Below, piece by piece: positions 8,778 to 17,819 of a stretch of DNA of 64,000 bases (positions are counted from its first letter, which is position 1; every line of letters begins with the position of its first letter). The DNA is taken from NCBI RefSeq assembly GCF_004138485.1, contig NZ_RYEV01000004.1:494803-558802 (forward strand), in the 5' to 3' direction. Position numbers and translations under genes: made by a program. Below the pieces are notes generated by a model. It searched no databases and was not told the DNA's origin. It saw only the letters and a program-made list of their open reading frames with translations. Source of the stretch: Peristeroidobacter soli (GTDB lineage Bacteria > Pseudomonadota > Gammaproteobacteria > Steroidobacterales > Steroidobacteraceae).

Positions 8778-9044
8778 CTAAGCGACTGCCGGCGAACCGT
8801 GTTCGTCGTCGATGCTGCGCGTCTGGCCGGTCTCGACATTCGTCCGAGTCGCATCGACCGTCGAGTACGTCCACAGGATCCGCATCGGGACCGCCGCACC
8901 CGGATCGAAATCCGTGATGCCATTGATGAAACTCGTCGAGCCAACCCGCCGGGTGACCAGCGGAGTCGTTCGCACGCCGCCGCCCCGTGCCTTCGGCTCG
9001 ATCCGCGCGGGCCGCAGCACCGCAGGCTTCAGTTCCTGGGTCAT
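8778..9044 (-). pseudogene. cupin-domain protein lacking its metal-binding core
   Basis: An 88-codon frame whose N-terminus (RGGGVRTTPLVTRRVGSTSFINGITDFDPGAAVPM, quoted only in part) reads like the start of a small cupin, and whose C-terminus (RILWTYSTVDATRTNV) reads like a cupin end. The central strands with the HxH...E metal ligands are absent: the text runs straight from AAVPM to RILWTY. The frame is preserved, so this looks like an in-frame deletion of roughly 40-60 codons. It starts 10 nt after the dehydrogenase gene with RBS GAGGC and is co-transcribed with it. Loss of function is likely but not certain. Confidence 0.6.
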
Positions 9045-9054
9045 GATCGCTGCC

Positions 9055-10119
9055 TCACAACTCATCGATGGCGGCACACACGGCCGCCGTATAAGAGGTG
9101 GTATCCAGGTCGCCGCCGATATCGCGGGTCCGTGTCTTGGGATTGTCGATGACCCGATCGATGGCGGCCGCGATCCGCGCGCCGGCCTGGATCAGATCCT
9201 CGCGCCCGTCACGACGACCGCGCCAGTCGAGCAGCATGCCGGCGGAAAGAATCAGCGACGTCGGATTCGCGACGTTGCGGCCGGCGATGTCCGGCGCCGA
9301 ACCGTGCTGTGCCTGAGCGACACAAATATCGTCGCCGGCATTGATCGATCCGCCCAATCCCAGGCTGCCCGACAGTTCAGCCGCCTCATCCGAGAGAATG
9401 TCGCCGAACATGTTGGTAGTGACAATGACATCGAAACGTTCCGGCGAGCGGATCAACAGCGCCGCGGTGGCATCGACGATCAACTCTTCCAGTTGAACGT
9501 CCGGATACTGCTGCGCGACCTTGCGCACTTCGCGCAGAAACAACCCGTCGGACAGCTTCAGCACGTTCGCCTTATGCACCGCCGTCACCTTGCGACGACG
9601 ACCTCGCGCGATCTCGAATGCCGCGCGCGCCACGCGCTGCGAAGCGCGAGCCGTGATCTTTCGAACGGCCAGTGCCATGTTTTCGTCCGGCATGAACTCG
9701 CCGCTGCCCGCATGCATGTTGCGATCGGCATAGAAGCCTTCGGTGTTCTCTCGCACGATGATCAGATCCATTGCCTTCGGCAGCACGCTGACCCCGGGAC
9801 GTGAACGACTCGGCCGGAGGTTCGCGTAGAGATCGAACACCACGCGCAGCTCGGCCGATTGATTGATGCCGCCTTGCTGCCGGCTCGGATAGTCGTAGTG
9901 CGACACCGGCCCGAGAATGACGCCGTCCACCTCGGGGATTCGTTTCATGACCGCCGACGGCAGCGTCGTTTGCTGCGACTTCAGCGTCGCCAGGCCGATG
10001 TCCCGCACGTCCAGATCCAGGCGCAACGAAAATTTCCGGTCGACCGCGGCGAGCACGTCGATGGTCGCCCGGGTGATTTCAGGACCGATGCCGTCGCCGG
10101 GAAGGATGAGAATCTTCAT
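9055..10119 (-). CDS. isocitrate/isopropylmalate dehydrogenase family protein
   Basis: A 354-residue beta-decarboxylating dehydrogenase, NAD(P)- and divalent-metal-dependent. It begins MKILILPGDGIGPEI and has RENTEGFYAD, the catalytic Lys region (TAVHKANVLKLSDGLF), the metal-binding TTNMFGDILSDEAAEL and the cofactor region GSAPDIAGRNVANPTS. Length is that of 3-isopropylmalate or short isocitrate/homoisocitrate/tartrate dehydrogenases; the substrate cannot be fixed. The open frame extends upstream into the divergent gene, but homology begins at 10119. No clear RBS is seen; the leader would be about 20 nt from the site C promoter. No leuCD neighbours occur, so a catabolic role beside the aconitase is more likely than leucine synthesis. 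Confidence 0.85.
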   Translation of the reverse strand: MKILILPGDGIGPEITRATIDVLAAVDRKFSLRLDLDVRDIGLATLKSQQTTLPSAVMKRIPEVDGVILGPVSHYDYPSRQQGGINQSAELRVVFDLYANLRPSRSRPGVSVLPKAMDLIIVRENTEGFYADRNMHAGSGEFMPDENMALAVRKITARASQRVARAAFEIARGRRRKVTAVHKANVLKLSDGLFLREVRKVAQQYPDVQLEELIVDATAALLIRSPERFDVIVTTNMFGDILSDEAAELSGSLGLGGSINAGDDICVAQAQHGSAPDIAGRNVANPTSLILSAGMLLDWRGRRDGREDLIQAGARIAAAIDRVIDNPKTRTRDIGGDLDTTSYTAAVCAAIDEL

Positions 10120-10146
10120 GGGATCCGATAAGAGTGAGGCGCGTTT

Positions 10147-10179
10147 ACTCTGCGACGGCAAGCTGTCACCGAGCTGTCG
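10147..10179 (-). promoter_or_regulatory. direct-repeat activator site C with -10 box
   Basis: On the minus strand: CGACAG (10179-10174), 5 nt, TGACAG (10168-10163), 10 nt, CAGAGT (10152-10147). Same 11-bp repeat and 10-nt gap as sites A, B and D. It faces the dehydrogenase gene; the divergent lipoprotein gene starts 80 bp away. Confidence 0.65.
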
Positions 10180-10258
10180 CCCGCGCGCGCCGAAGTTCGC
10201 TGGCCGACACGCCCGGGAGTCGTTACATTCGCGCTCACGAGCAGCAAGCGAGCCGCCG

Positions 10259-11527
10259 ATGACGACAAGAAACATTTCATACGCCGGCCTTTCCGTGCTC
10301 GTGCTCGGTCTCGCCGGCTGCGCGACCCTGCCGGAATCCCGCTCGCAGAACGATGGGCGATTCTTTTCGGCCTGGGCCGCGCCGCAGGGTCGGCTCGCGG
10401 AGCAGGCTCCCGCGCTCGATGACGCCGCCGTGCGAGTCGTCGTTCGGCCGACCATCGGCGGCTCGGCCGTACGCATCAAGATCGAGAACACCGTGGCGGC
10501 CACGCCGGTCTCGTTCGCCGCTGCGTACCTCGGTGTGCTCGATCGAGGTGCAACCGTGATGAGTGGCACCAACCGAGCGTTGACGTTCGACGGGCAGTCG
10601 ACGCTGACGCTCGCGCCCGGCGCCGGCTCGTACAGCGATCCGATCGATTTTCCCGTGCGCGCATTCGAACGTCTGGCAATCAGCCTCGCGGTACAGTCGG
10701 CCGAGGAAATCAGCACTCACGCACTTGGCCTCGCGACGACCTACTACGCGCCGGGACACAGCGCCGAGGCGGAATCCGGTGCCGCCTTCGTACCGTTGCC
10801 GACGCTGGCGCAAGGCGTCGTTTCGTTTCCTGTGTACTGGGTTGCGGCACTCGATGTGCAATCGACAGCCACTCGCGGCACGATCGTGACCCTCGGCGAT
10901 TCCATCACCGACGGCCGCTGCAGCACGACCGACAGCACGGGCAAAGTCATCCCGGATTTGTATCAGCGCTGGCCGGACGTGCTCGCCGCGCGCCTGGCAC
11001 CGTTGCCGCCCGCCTATCCCAAAGCCGTTGCGAACGCCGGGATCGCCGGCAATCGCATTTTGCAGGACGGACCGACCGGGCCGTCGGCGCTGTCTCGTCT
11101 GGATCGTGACGTGCTCGACCGCGCCGGCGTCACGCATGTCATTCTGTTCGAAGGGACCAACGACATTCATCGAGGCGCAACGTCCACTGAGCTGATCGCC
11201 GGCACGCAGGAGATCATCGATCGCGTGCACGCTCGCGGCGTCAAGATCATCGGTGCCACTCTCCTTCCTCGCGGCAAACCGGCGGAGGCTCCGGGTGAAG
11301 GCTTCGACGCGCCCCAGGAACGCCATCGCCTCGACTACAACGAGTGGGTTCGCAAGCAAGCGAATTTCGATGGTGTCATCGACTTCGACGCAGTAATGGC
11401 CGGCGGCGGCGTTTCTCCGACCGGTGCACAGATCATGAAGCGCTTGTACAGCTGCGACTTCGTGCACCCGAATGCGGCGGGACTGCGCGCGCTCGGAGAC
11501 GCTATCGACCTGCGTTTGTTCGAGTGA
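10259..11527 (+). CDS. GDSL/SGNH-family lipoprotein esterase
   Basis: A 422-residue exported hydrolase. The signal ends in a lipobox (LAGC, Cys21), so it is lipid-anchored. Residues about 30-190 form an N-terminal accessory domain. The SGNH hydrolase domain follows with block I GDSITDG (Ser215), block II GIAGNRIL, block III FEGTNDI and block V DFVHPNAAG (catalytic Asp and His). These are typical of secreted esterases that remove acyl groups from sugars or polysaccharides. The ATG at 10259 is chosen for the lipobox; the frame is open upstream. It is divergent from the site C operon and converges on the gene at 11597. The natural ester is unknown. Confidence 0.85.
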   Translation: MTTRNISYAGLSVLVLGLAGCATLPESRSQNDGRFFSAWAAPQGRLAEQAPALDDAAVRVVVRPTIGGSAVRIKIENTVAATPVSFAAAYLGVLDRGATVMSGTNRALTFDGQSTLTLAPGAGSYSDPIDFPVRAFERLAISLAVQSAEEISTHALGLATTYYAPGHSAEAESGAAFVPLPTLAQGVVSFPVYWVAALDVQSTATRGTIVTLGDSITDGRCSTTDSTGKVIPDLYQRWPDVLAARLAPLPPAYPKAVANAGIAGNRILQDGPTGPSALSRLDRDVLDRAGVTHVILFEGTNDIHRGATSTELIAGTQEIIDRVHARGVKIIGATLLPRGKPAEAPGEGFDAPQERHRLDYNEWVRKQANFDGVIDFDAVMAGGGVSPTGAQIMKRLYSCDFVHPNAAGLRALGDAIDLRLFE

Positions 11528-11557
11528 GCGCCGCGCTGAACGAACGGCACGGCGCTC
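11526..11557. terminator. hairpin between convergent genes
   Basis: GAGCGCCG (11526-11533) pairs perfectly with CGGCGCTC (11550-11557), with a 16-nt loop, straddling the stop of the GDSL gene and lying before the convergent stop at 11597. No U-tract, so this is a modest candidate. Confidence 0.4.
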
Positions 11558-11596
11558 AGATCCGCAGCAGCCAGCGGCGCGGGCCGGCGGCTCGAC

Positions 11597-13240
11597 TCAC
11601 TTGACGACCGTGGGCCGAGTCGACGCTTCCCATACATCCGACGCCGTCGCCACCAGCTCTTTCATGTTCGTCCAGGGCCGCGCGCCACCGACACTGCTCT
11701 TGCCCTGAATCAGGGCCTCCGCGAAACCAACCATGCGCTCGCGCACTCTGCGCTGTTCGGATTCTGGCCACACTTCATATGGATGCGGCCCGCGGACCAC
11801 GACCAGCTCTTTGAGGCCATTCACGCGCCGGTAGCTGTCCATCGTTCCCTGCAGAGACGCCGCGTAATCCCACAAGCCGCGCGCGAAGAACGCGGCCGGC
11901 CACTTGTGAATGCCCGCCAGGATCGCCGAGCTGGGAAAGAAAACCACGTTCTGCTCGACGGCGCTGCCGGCAATGAACAACGGACGATCGGTGCCCAGGC
12001 CGCGCGCCTCATCTTCCGCACTCGGTCGATCCATGACGTAGCCCGGTCCGCTGGTGAATTCGGCCATCAGCATCGCGCCTTTGATGCTGGTGTCGCCGAC
12101 CGGCGGCTTGCAGCTGATGGCCGGCAGGTCATAGCTGCAATCCTTGTCGAAGTTCAGGGTCATGGCCCAGCCGGTCGCCATCGTGCCGCGAGAATTACCG
12201 AACATCACCACCGGCAGGCCAGCATCGGTGCGCGCGCTGCGAACCAACTCGGCAGCGGCCCGACCTTTGCTGGCCTTCCCCGCGGGCGCCATCGCGCGCA
12301 TGCCTTCGCCGGTGCGCAAGCTCGCGATCATGGCGAGCAAATCTCTGCCCTGCTGTAGCGTGTTGGTGTCGCTGAAGCCGCTCGAGATACCGACGCCACG
12401 GCGATCGTGCAGCAGGACGTCGAATCCCGCCCGATGGAATTGCGTGGCGATCTGCCGCCACAGCTGCTGCCCCGTGCTACCGCTGCGCTCGGTGGGAAAA
12501 CTGTTGATGTGAGTTTTGCCGGTTTCGTCCATCCGATACAAACGATCGTCCGGATGGGTGATCGCCGTGATGCGCCCGCCGCCCCCCGGCGTCATCACCA
12601 GCAGCGCGCGACGCTTGCCACCCTTGCCGTCATCGATACCGTCGCCGCGGATGTACCAACCACGCAGCTTGACCTCCTCGGTCAACCGCTGGTGGATCTG
12701 CTCGTGCGGGTCCGCCGGGGCGGTGAACTCCACGATATAGGTGCGATCGTCCAGCGCCGCGATGGCTTCGTGATACGGAGCCGCCGCAAAGAATGCCGGC
12801 CGGCGGATCGTCTTCAGATCGATCTCGCCCCGTGCGGTCACCTTGCCGAGCAAGTGCACGTGCTTCGGATCGGTGATGTGATATTCCTTGTTCGGCGGAC
12901 GACGCGCAGTGACCTGCTTGGACACCCGCTCGTAACAGACCTTGTCCTGTTTGCACGCGACCCAGCGCTGACGCAGCTTCTCGTCGCTGAACTCAGCGAC
13001 GTAGAAATCGCCCTGGTACCCCGGCGGCGGGTAGGCGGCGACCGTGGAGAACGGAATGCAGGTTTTCTCGCCCGCCGCGGTGGGGAGCAGATAGCCGAGC
13101 ATCACGCGATCCCGGTCATAGCCGACGCGAGCTTCGCAATCCGGTGGCGGCGTGCTCCCCGGCTCGGAGGCGACCGTCGCTTGCAACGGCACACTCAACA
13201 GCGCGGCGACCGGCCAGGCCAGATGAAAATATTCCGGCAT
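11597..13240 (-). CDS. exported alpha/beta-hydrolase
   Basis: A 547-residue protein with a probable signal peptide (about 1-25), a Cys-containing N-terminal region of about 180 residues, and an alpha/beta-hydrolase domain. It shows a nucleophile elbow FGNSRG (Ser350), an earlier HDRRGVGIS strand-turn and GGGGR near 219-223. The C-terminal HPYEVWPES could supply the catalytic His. I do not recognise the specific family. It starts 8 bp after the stop of the serine hydrolase upstream and is surely co-transcribed with it. Possible esterase or peptidase activity; substrate unknown. No strong RBS is visible before MPEYFH, consistent with coupled translation. Confidence 0.75.
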   Translation of the reverse strand: MPEYFHLAWPVAALLSVPLQATVASEPGSTPPPDCEARVGYDRDRVMLGYLLPTAAGEKTCIPFSTVAAYPPPGYQGDFYVAEFSDEKLRQRWVACKQDKVCYERVSKQVTARRPPNKEYHITDPKHVHLLGKVTARGEIDLKTIRRPAFFAAAPYHEAIAALDDRTYIVEFTAPADPHEQIHQRLTEEVKLRGWYIRGDGIDDGKGGKRRALLVMTPGGGGRITAITHPDDRLYRMDETGKTHINSFPTERSGSTGQQLWRQIATQFHRAGFDVLLHDRRGVGISSGFSDTNTLQQGRDLLAMIASLRTGEGMRAMAPAGKASKGRAAAELVRSARTDAGLPVVMFGNSRGTMATGWAMTLNFDKDCSYDLPAISCKPPVGDTSIKGAMLMAEFTSGPGYVMDRPSAEDEARGLGTDRPLFIAGSAVEQNVVFFPSSAILAGIHKWPAAFFARGLWDYAASLQGTMDSYRRVNGLKELVVVRGPHPYEVWPESEQRRVRERMVGFAEALIQGKSSVGGARPWTNMKELVATASDVWEASTRPTVVK

Positions 13241-13248
13241 CGTTTTGC

Positions 13249-14820
13249 TCAGGTCCAGGTCGCAACCAGCGGCGGCAGGCGTGACTCGGCCGAATTGAGA
13301 TTCACGCTGCGATCGATCGTCACGCTGTTCGCGTTGAACGTGCACAGCAATGTGTCTCGGAACGCGGTCTCCACGAACTGCCACGTCATCTCCAATCGAT
13401 TGGGCGCGAGCCAGCGGGCACCAGCCACCACCGCCTGATTCTTGGGCCGATATTCATGATGCAGCCGATGGCCGGTCATGCTGGTGTGCTGTTCGAAATA
13501 TTCCGCGAGGCCCGCCGTGATCTCATGCACGCCCTCGTCATCGCTCATGCGATAGGTGCATGCGCCTTCGATGAAGTCGAAGCAGACCCACTGCACCGAC
13601 TGATCGTTGGTCTGCACCGTGAGCTTCTTGCCGTTGAGCTTGGCCGCGAGCGGCGAATCTGTCCTCGTCAATGGCGACAGTAGATGCAGCTGCGCGGTGC
13701 GTTGCGCCAGCTGTCTGGCCACGGGACTGGCAGGCAACCGGGCAGCGCCCAGCGCCGCCGGAAAATGTTTCCAGAGCAGCGACTTGAGTTTCTGACTGCC
13801 CTTGATCGCGGCAAACACCGCCAGCGACGTGTCGTGCTTGGGAAACACCACGGTCATCTGCGTGAACAGGCCCAGCGCGTAGTACGCACTATCGGGTCCC
13901 ATCCACCATTGGTAGCCGTACGCGCCGCTCGCATCGCCATCCGCTTGTCGGGTGGTTGCGGCCCGCACCCACTTTTCCGACAGCACACGGTTGCCGTTCC
14001 ACTCGCCGAGTTGCGAATGCAGCGCGCCGAGCTTCACCGATGCGGACGTGTTCCAGCTGAGGCCGTTGCCGCCGGGACTGATGCCGCCAGGACTCGTGTC
14101 CCACTGCCAGCGCGTGATACCCATGGGCTCGAAGAAGCGCGGCCGCAAGTACTCCGCCATCGACATCCCGGTCGTCTTGGTGACGATGGCGGACAGCATG
14201 TAGCTCGCCGCGCTGGTGTATTGGAAATGCGTGCCGGGCACATGCTCGACCGGAATCTTGAAGAACTCGGCGACCCAACTGGTCGGGATCGGACGCCACA
14301 GCGAGCCCGAGGTCTCCCGGGCGTGTCCGCAACGCATGGTCAGCAGGTCGCTTACCGTCATCGCGCGCAGGTTCGCGCTGGCATTCGCCGGCACGAATTC
14401 GGGGAAGAGCGAGACCACCTTGTCCTGCAGGTCGAATCGCCCTTCGTCGACGGCCAGCCCGGCCGCGACGGCGGTGACGCTCTTGGTCAGCGAATGCGTG
14501 ATGTGCACGCGATCGGCGCGGTACGGCCACCACCATCCTTCGGCGATGACGTGCCGACTGCGCATCAACATGAAGCTGTGGAGCTCCAGGCCGGCGGCCG
14601 CCACTTCGTCCATGAACGCGAGAATCGCCGCCGAGGAAACGCCCTGCTCTTCGGGCGTGCTGCGAACCAGGCCGTCCCGGTAGGTGCCGTCGGCATGAAC
14701 CGGGGCAACGCCCTGCGGCAGATCGCTCGACGCGCTCACCCTGGCGATGGCGCCGTCGACGAGCCAGTACGCGCTGCCGCCCAGGACCAGAGTGCCGAAG
14801 CGGCGACGGGACAATTGCAT
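13249..14820 (-). CDS. Tat-exported beta-lactamase-fold serine hydrolase
   Basis: A 523-residue class C beta-lactamase/penicillin-binding-protein-like hydrolase. The N-terminus has a twin-arginine signal (LSRRRFGTLVLGG). The catalytic SxxK is S110-L-T-K113, and the tyrosine motif is Y201-T-S instead of the usual Y-x-N. A C-terminal domain of about 150 residues follows. Most such environmental proteins are esterases or D-aminopeptidases rather than resistance enzymes. It is the first gene of a two-gene unit, divergent from the citrate transporter; site D lies in the shared 180-bp region but points the other way. RBS near the ATG is weak (GGAGGAC on the far side is not usable). Confidence 0.82.
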   Translation of the reverse strand: MQLSRRRFGTLVLGGSAYWLVDGAIARVSASSDLPQGVAPVHADGTYRDGLVRSTPEEQGVSSAAILAFMDEVAAAGLELHSFMLMRSRHVIAEGWWWPYRADRVHITHSLTKSVTAVAAGLAVDEGRFDLQDKVVSLFPEFVPANASANLRAMTVSDLLTMRCGHARETSGSLWRPIPTSWVAEFFKIPVEHVPGTHFQYTSAASYMLSAIVTKTTGMSMAEYLRPRFFEPMGITRWQWDTSPGGISPGGNGLSWNTSASVKLGALHSQLGEWNGNRVLSEKWVRAATTRQADGDASGAYGYQWWMGPDSAYYALGLFTQMTVVFPKHDTSLAVFAAIKGSQKLKSLLWKHFPAALGAARLPASPVARQLAQRTAQLHLLSPLTRTDSPLAAKLNGKKLTVQTNDQSVQWVCFDFIEGACTYRMSDDEGVHEITAGLAEYFEQHTSMTGHRLHHEYRPKNQAVVAGARWLAPNRLEMTWQFVETAFRDTLLCTFNANSVTIDRSVNLNSAESRLPPLVATWT

Positions 14821-14915
14821 GGAGGACTACCGCCTGGTGGATTCGCAGTGATATCGCGATGTTGAAAGTACAAGCTTTCACGAGCCTGTCGCGCGCCGAC
14901 GCAACGGCGCTTCGT

Positions 14916-14948
14916 TGACAGCCTGATGACAGCCGCCGCCCCTAGCAT
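14916..14948 (+). promoter_or_regulatory. direct-repeat activator site D with -10 box
   Basis: TGACAG (14916-14921), 5 nt, TGACAG (14927-14932), 10 nt, TAGCAT (14943-14948). Both hexamers are perfect. It faces the CitMHS transporter gene, with about 45 nt of leader. Confidence 0.75.
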
Positions 14949-15000
14949 GCTCGCGCCTGGGGGCTAATGCCAAAGACGGCGCAACAGAGAACGTTAAGAG

Positions 15001-16311
15001 ATGCTGGCAATTTTGGCATTCACGATGATCGCCACGTTCATGACCCTGATCATGACCAAGCGACTGTCGGCGCTGGTGGCGCTGATCCTGGTACCGACCC
15101 TGTTCGCGCTCGGCATGGGCTTCACCGCCGGCCTGGGCGAGATGATGATCGCCGGGGTGCGCGAGCTGGCACCGACCGGCGTGATGCTGATCTTCGGCAT
15201 CCTCTACTTCGGGCTGATGATCGACGCGGGCCTGTTCGATCCGCTCATCAAGCTGATCGTGCGACTCGTGCACGGCGATGCCCTGCGCATCACCATCGGC
15301 ACCGTGGTGCTCGCCCTGCTGGTCTCGCTCGATGGCGACGGCACGACGACCTACATGATCACCACCGCCGCGCTGCTGCCGTTGTATCGGCACATGAAGA
15401 TGGACGTACGCATCATGGCCTGCCTGATCATCCTCTCGGGCGCGGTGATGAATCTGTTGCCCTGGGGCGGACCGACCGCGCGTGCGGCCACGGCCCTCAA
15501 TCTGGATCCTCGCGACGTGTTCGTCGGCCTGATCCCGGCGATGGCGGTGACCGCCGGCTGGGTCCTGGTGGTTGCCTGGATATTCGGCCTGCGCGAACGC
15601 AAGCGGCTGGCCGCGCTCCATCAGGCTGCAGGCACTGACACGAGCGGCGAAGCGGTGGTCGCTCAGGATGCGGGCGATGTGAACGCAAGGCGTCCGCGCC
15701 TGATGTGGCTCAATCTGCTGCTGACCGCCGTGCTGATGACTTGCCTGCTGCTGGGCATGTTGCCGCTCGCCATTCTGTTCATGCTCGGCTTCGCAGTGGC
15801 GCTGATGATCAACTATCCGTCACTCCAGCAGCAGCGCGAACGCATCAACGCGCATGCGGGCAACGCGCTGGCGGTCGCGGGATTGGTCTTCGCCGCGGGC
15901 ATCTTCACCGGCATTCTGTCGGGAACGGAGATGATCGATGCGATGGCGGACACCATCATCGCCTGCATCCCGCCCGCGCTCGGCCCCTACATGGCGCCGA
16001 TCACGGCGTTGTTGAGCATGCCCTTCACGTTTCTGATTTCGAACGACGCGTTCTACTTCGGCATGCTGCCCATCCTGGCCAGGACCGGCGCCGAGTACGG
16101 CATCAGTGCCATGGACATGGCGCAGGCCTCGCTGGTCGGCCAGCAGATTCATTTGCTCAGCCCGCTGGTCCCCTCGACGTACCTGCTCGCCACCATGGCG
16201 GGCGTCGAGTTCGGCGAGCATCAGCGCTTCACCATGAAGTGGGCGCTGGGCAGTTGTGCCATATTCCTGCCCGCCTGCCTGTTGCTGGGCATTTTCCCTC
16301 TGGCCGTCTGA
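15001..16311 (+). CDS. CitMHS-family citrate/proton symporter
   Basis: A 436-residue inner-membrane transporter with about 11-12 hydrophobic segments. Family marks include SLDGDGTTTYMIT at about 101-113, LPWGGPTARAA and, near the end, FLISNDAFYFGMLPIL and LVGQQIHLLSPLVPST. CitMHS proteins import citrate complexed with Mg or other divalent metals by proton symport. It stands alone on the plus strand behind the site D promoter and is followed 16 bp later by an M20 peptidase gene. Its place in a regulon with an aconitase and a TctDE-like system strongly suggests that the system handles citrate or a similar tricarboxylate. Confidence 0.92.
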   Translation: MLAILAFTMIATFMTLIMTKRLSALVALILVPTLFALGMGFTAGLGEMMIAGVRELAPTGVMLIFGILYFGLMIDAGLFDPLIKLIVRLVHGDALRITIGTVVLALLVSLDGDGTTTYMITTAALLPLYRHMKMDVRIMACLIILSGAVMNLLPWGGPTARAATALNLDPRDVFVGLIPAMAVTAGWVLVVAWIFGLRERKRLAALHQAAGTDTSGEAVVAQDAGDVNARRPRLMWLNLLLTAVLMTCLLLGMLPLAILFMLGFAVALMINYPSLQQQRERINAHAGNALAVAGLVFAAGIFTGILSGTEMIDAMADTIIACIPPALGPYMAPITALLSMPFTFLISNDAFYFGMLPILARTGAEYGISAMDMAQASLVGQQIHLLSPLVPSTYLLATMAGVEFGEHQRFTMKWALGSCAIFLPACLLLGIFPLAV

Positions 16312-16327
16312 CTGTCTCGCCCCTGAC

Positions 16328-17794
16328 ATGATCAAGCCATTGCAACGTCGGCCCCCGCGCCTCCTGCCCTTACTGAGCGCCGCCCTGCTGGCGGGCACCT
16401 CGCTCCAGGCACAGCCGTCGCAGTCGGCGGACTGCGAATCGTGCTTCCGAGACTTGTATGAGGAACTGGTCGAGACCAACACCACGTTGTCCAGCGGCGA
16501 TTGCACGCTCGCCTCCGAGCGCATGTCTTCTCGGCTTCAGGCCGCGGGCTACCCGGGCGCCGACGTGCGCGTCGTCGTGCCGGAGAAATTTCCCAAGCAA
16601 GGCAATCTGGTCGCTCGCTTGAGCGGCACCGATGCCTCGCTGCCAGCGGTGCTACTGCTCGCTCACATCGACACCGTCGAGGCCAAGCGCTCCGACTGGG
16701 CTCGTGATCCATTCGTGCTGGTCGAAGAGAACGGTTATCTCTACGCGCGAGGCGCCATCGACGACAAGGCGATGGCGGCGGCATTCGTCGATGCACTCAT
16801 TCGCCTGCGCAAGGAGGGCTTCCGTCCCCGGCGCACGGTGAAGCTGGCGCTGACCTGCGGCGAGGAGACCGATAGTTTCTTCAACGGCGTGCAGTATCTG
16901 CTGGCGACCGAGCCCGAGACCCTGCAGGCCGGCTGGGTGGTGAACGAAGGCGGCAAAGGCCAGCTCGACGAACGGGGCCAGCCGGTGTCGTTCGGCATTC
17001 AGACCGGCGAGAAGGTCTACCAGGACTTCAAGCTCGTCACGACCTCTCCCGGCGGTCACAGCGCGCGCCCCACCGAGGACAATGCGATCGATCGGCTCGC
17101 AGCCGCGCTGGTGCGCGTCGGCTCCTACAAATTCCCGGTGAATCTCACGCCGGTCAGCCAGGAGTTTTTCCGGCGCGCGGCCTTTCTGTATCCGGGCCGG
17201 ACCGGCGCCGACATGGCCGCGATCGGCGCCGGTACAGCGGATGAGGCGACGTATGAGCGCATCGGCAAGGTCGATCGGTTGTGGAATGCTTTGCTGCGCA
17301 CCACGTGCATCTCGACCCGGATCGACGGCGGCCACGCGAAGAACGCGCAACCTCAGCATGTCGAAGCCAACATCAATTGCCGCATCCTGCCGGGCGAGCC
17401 GGTCGAGTCGATTCGAGCCAGGCTCGAAGCGCTGATTGCCGATCCGAAAGTGTCGCTCAGCCTGTCCGATGCGCCGGGCCCGCAATCCGCCGCGCCGCCG
17501 CTGACCCCGCAAATCCTGCGGCCCGTGGAGGAAATCGTCGCCGAGATGTGGCCCGGGGTGCCGGTGATTCCGACCCTCAGCACCGGCGCGACCGACGGCC
17601 GCTTCTTGAACGCGGCGGGCATTGCGACGTATGGGATCTCCGGCGTGTTCGTGGATCCCGACGGCAACGGCGTGCACGGCCTCGACGAGCGCGTGCGGGT
17701 GAAGTCGTTGATGGATGCTCGCGTGTTCCTGTATCGCCTGGTCAAGGCGTATGCAGCAGGCCGCGCGGGAACTCCATCCCCGCTGCCTCATTGA
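16328..17794 (+). CDS. exported M20-family metallopeptidase
   Basis: A 488-residue zinc peptidase. A signal peptide occupies about 1-30. Dinuclear metal ligands are all visible: His and Asp in LLLAHIDTV, Asp in ARGAIDDKAM, the Glu pair in TCGEETDS, Glu in VVNEGGKG and the final His in GVHGLDERV. A dimerisation domain is inserted at about 210-330 (TTSPGGHSARP). Members cleave dipeptides or amino-acyl amides; the Cys-x-x-Cys at 36-39 of the mature N-terminus is unusual. It lies 16 bp behind the citrate transporter and may be read from the same promoter. Start chosen at the ATG giving a clean signal sequence. Confidence 0.88.
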   Translation: MIKPLQRRPPRLLPLLSAALLAGTSLQAQPSQSADCESCFRDLYEELVETNTTLSSGDCTLASERMSSRLQAAGYPGADVRVVVPEKFPKQGNLVARLSGTDASLPAVLLLAHIDTVEAKRSDWARDPFVLVEENGYLYARGAIDDKAMAAAFVDALIRLRKEGFRPRRTVKLALTCGEETDSFFNGVQYLLATEPETLQAGWVVNEGGKGQLDERGQPVSFGIQTGEKVYQDFKLVTTSPGGHSARPTEDNAIDRLAAALVRVGSYKFPVNLTPVSQEFFRRAAFLYPGRTGADMAAIGAGTADEATYERIGKVDRLWNALLRTTCISTRIDGGHAKNAQPQHVEANINCRILPGEPVESIRARLEALIADPKVSLSLSDAPGPQSAAPPLTPQILRPVEEIVAEMWPGVPVIPTLSTGATDGRFLNAAGIATYGISGVFVDPDGNGVHGLDERVRVKSLMDARVFLYRLVKAYAAGRAGTPSPLPH

Positions 17795-17819
17795 CGTTAT
17801 TCGTCAAAGGAGATGTGTC

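Noticed and set aside
10120-10716. Upstream extension of the dehydrogenase frame
   Set aside because: It runs antisense into the GDSL lipoprotein gene and past the site C promoter; family homology begins at MKILILPGDG at 10119.
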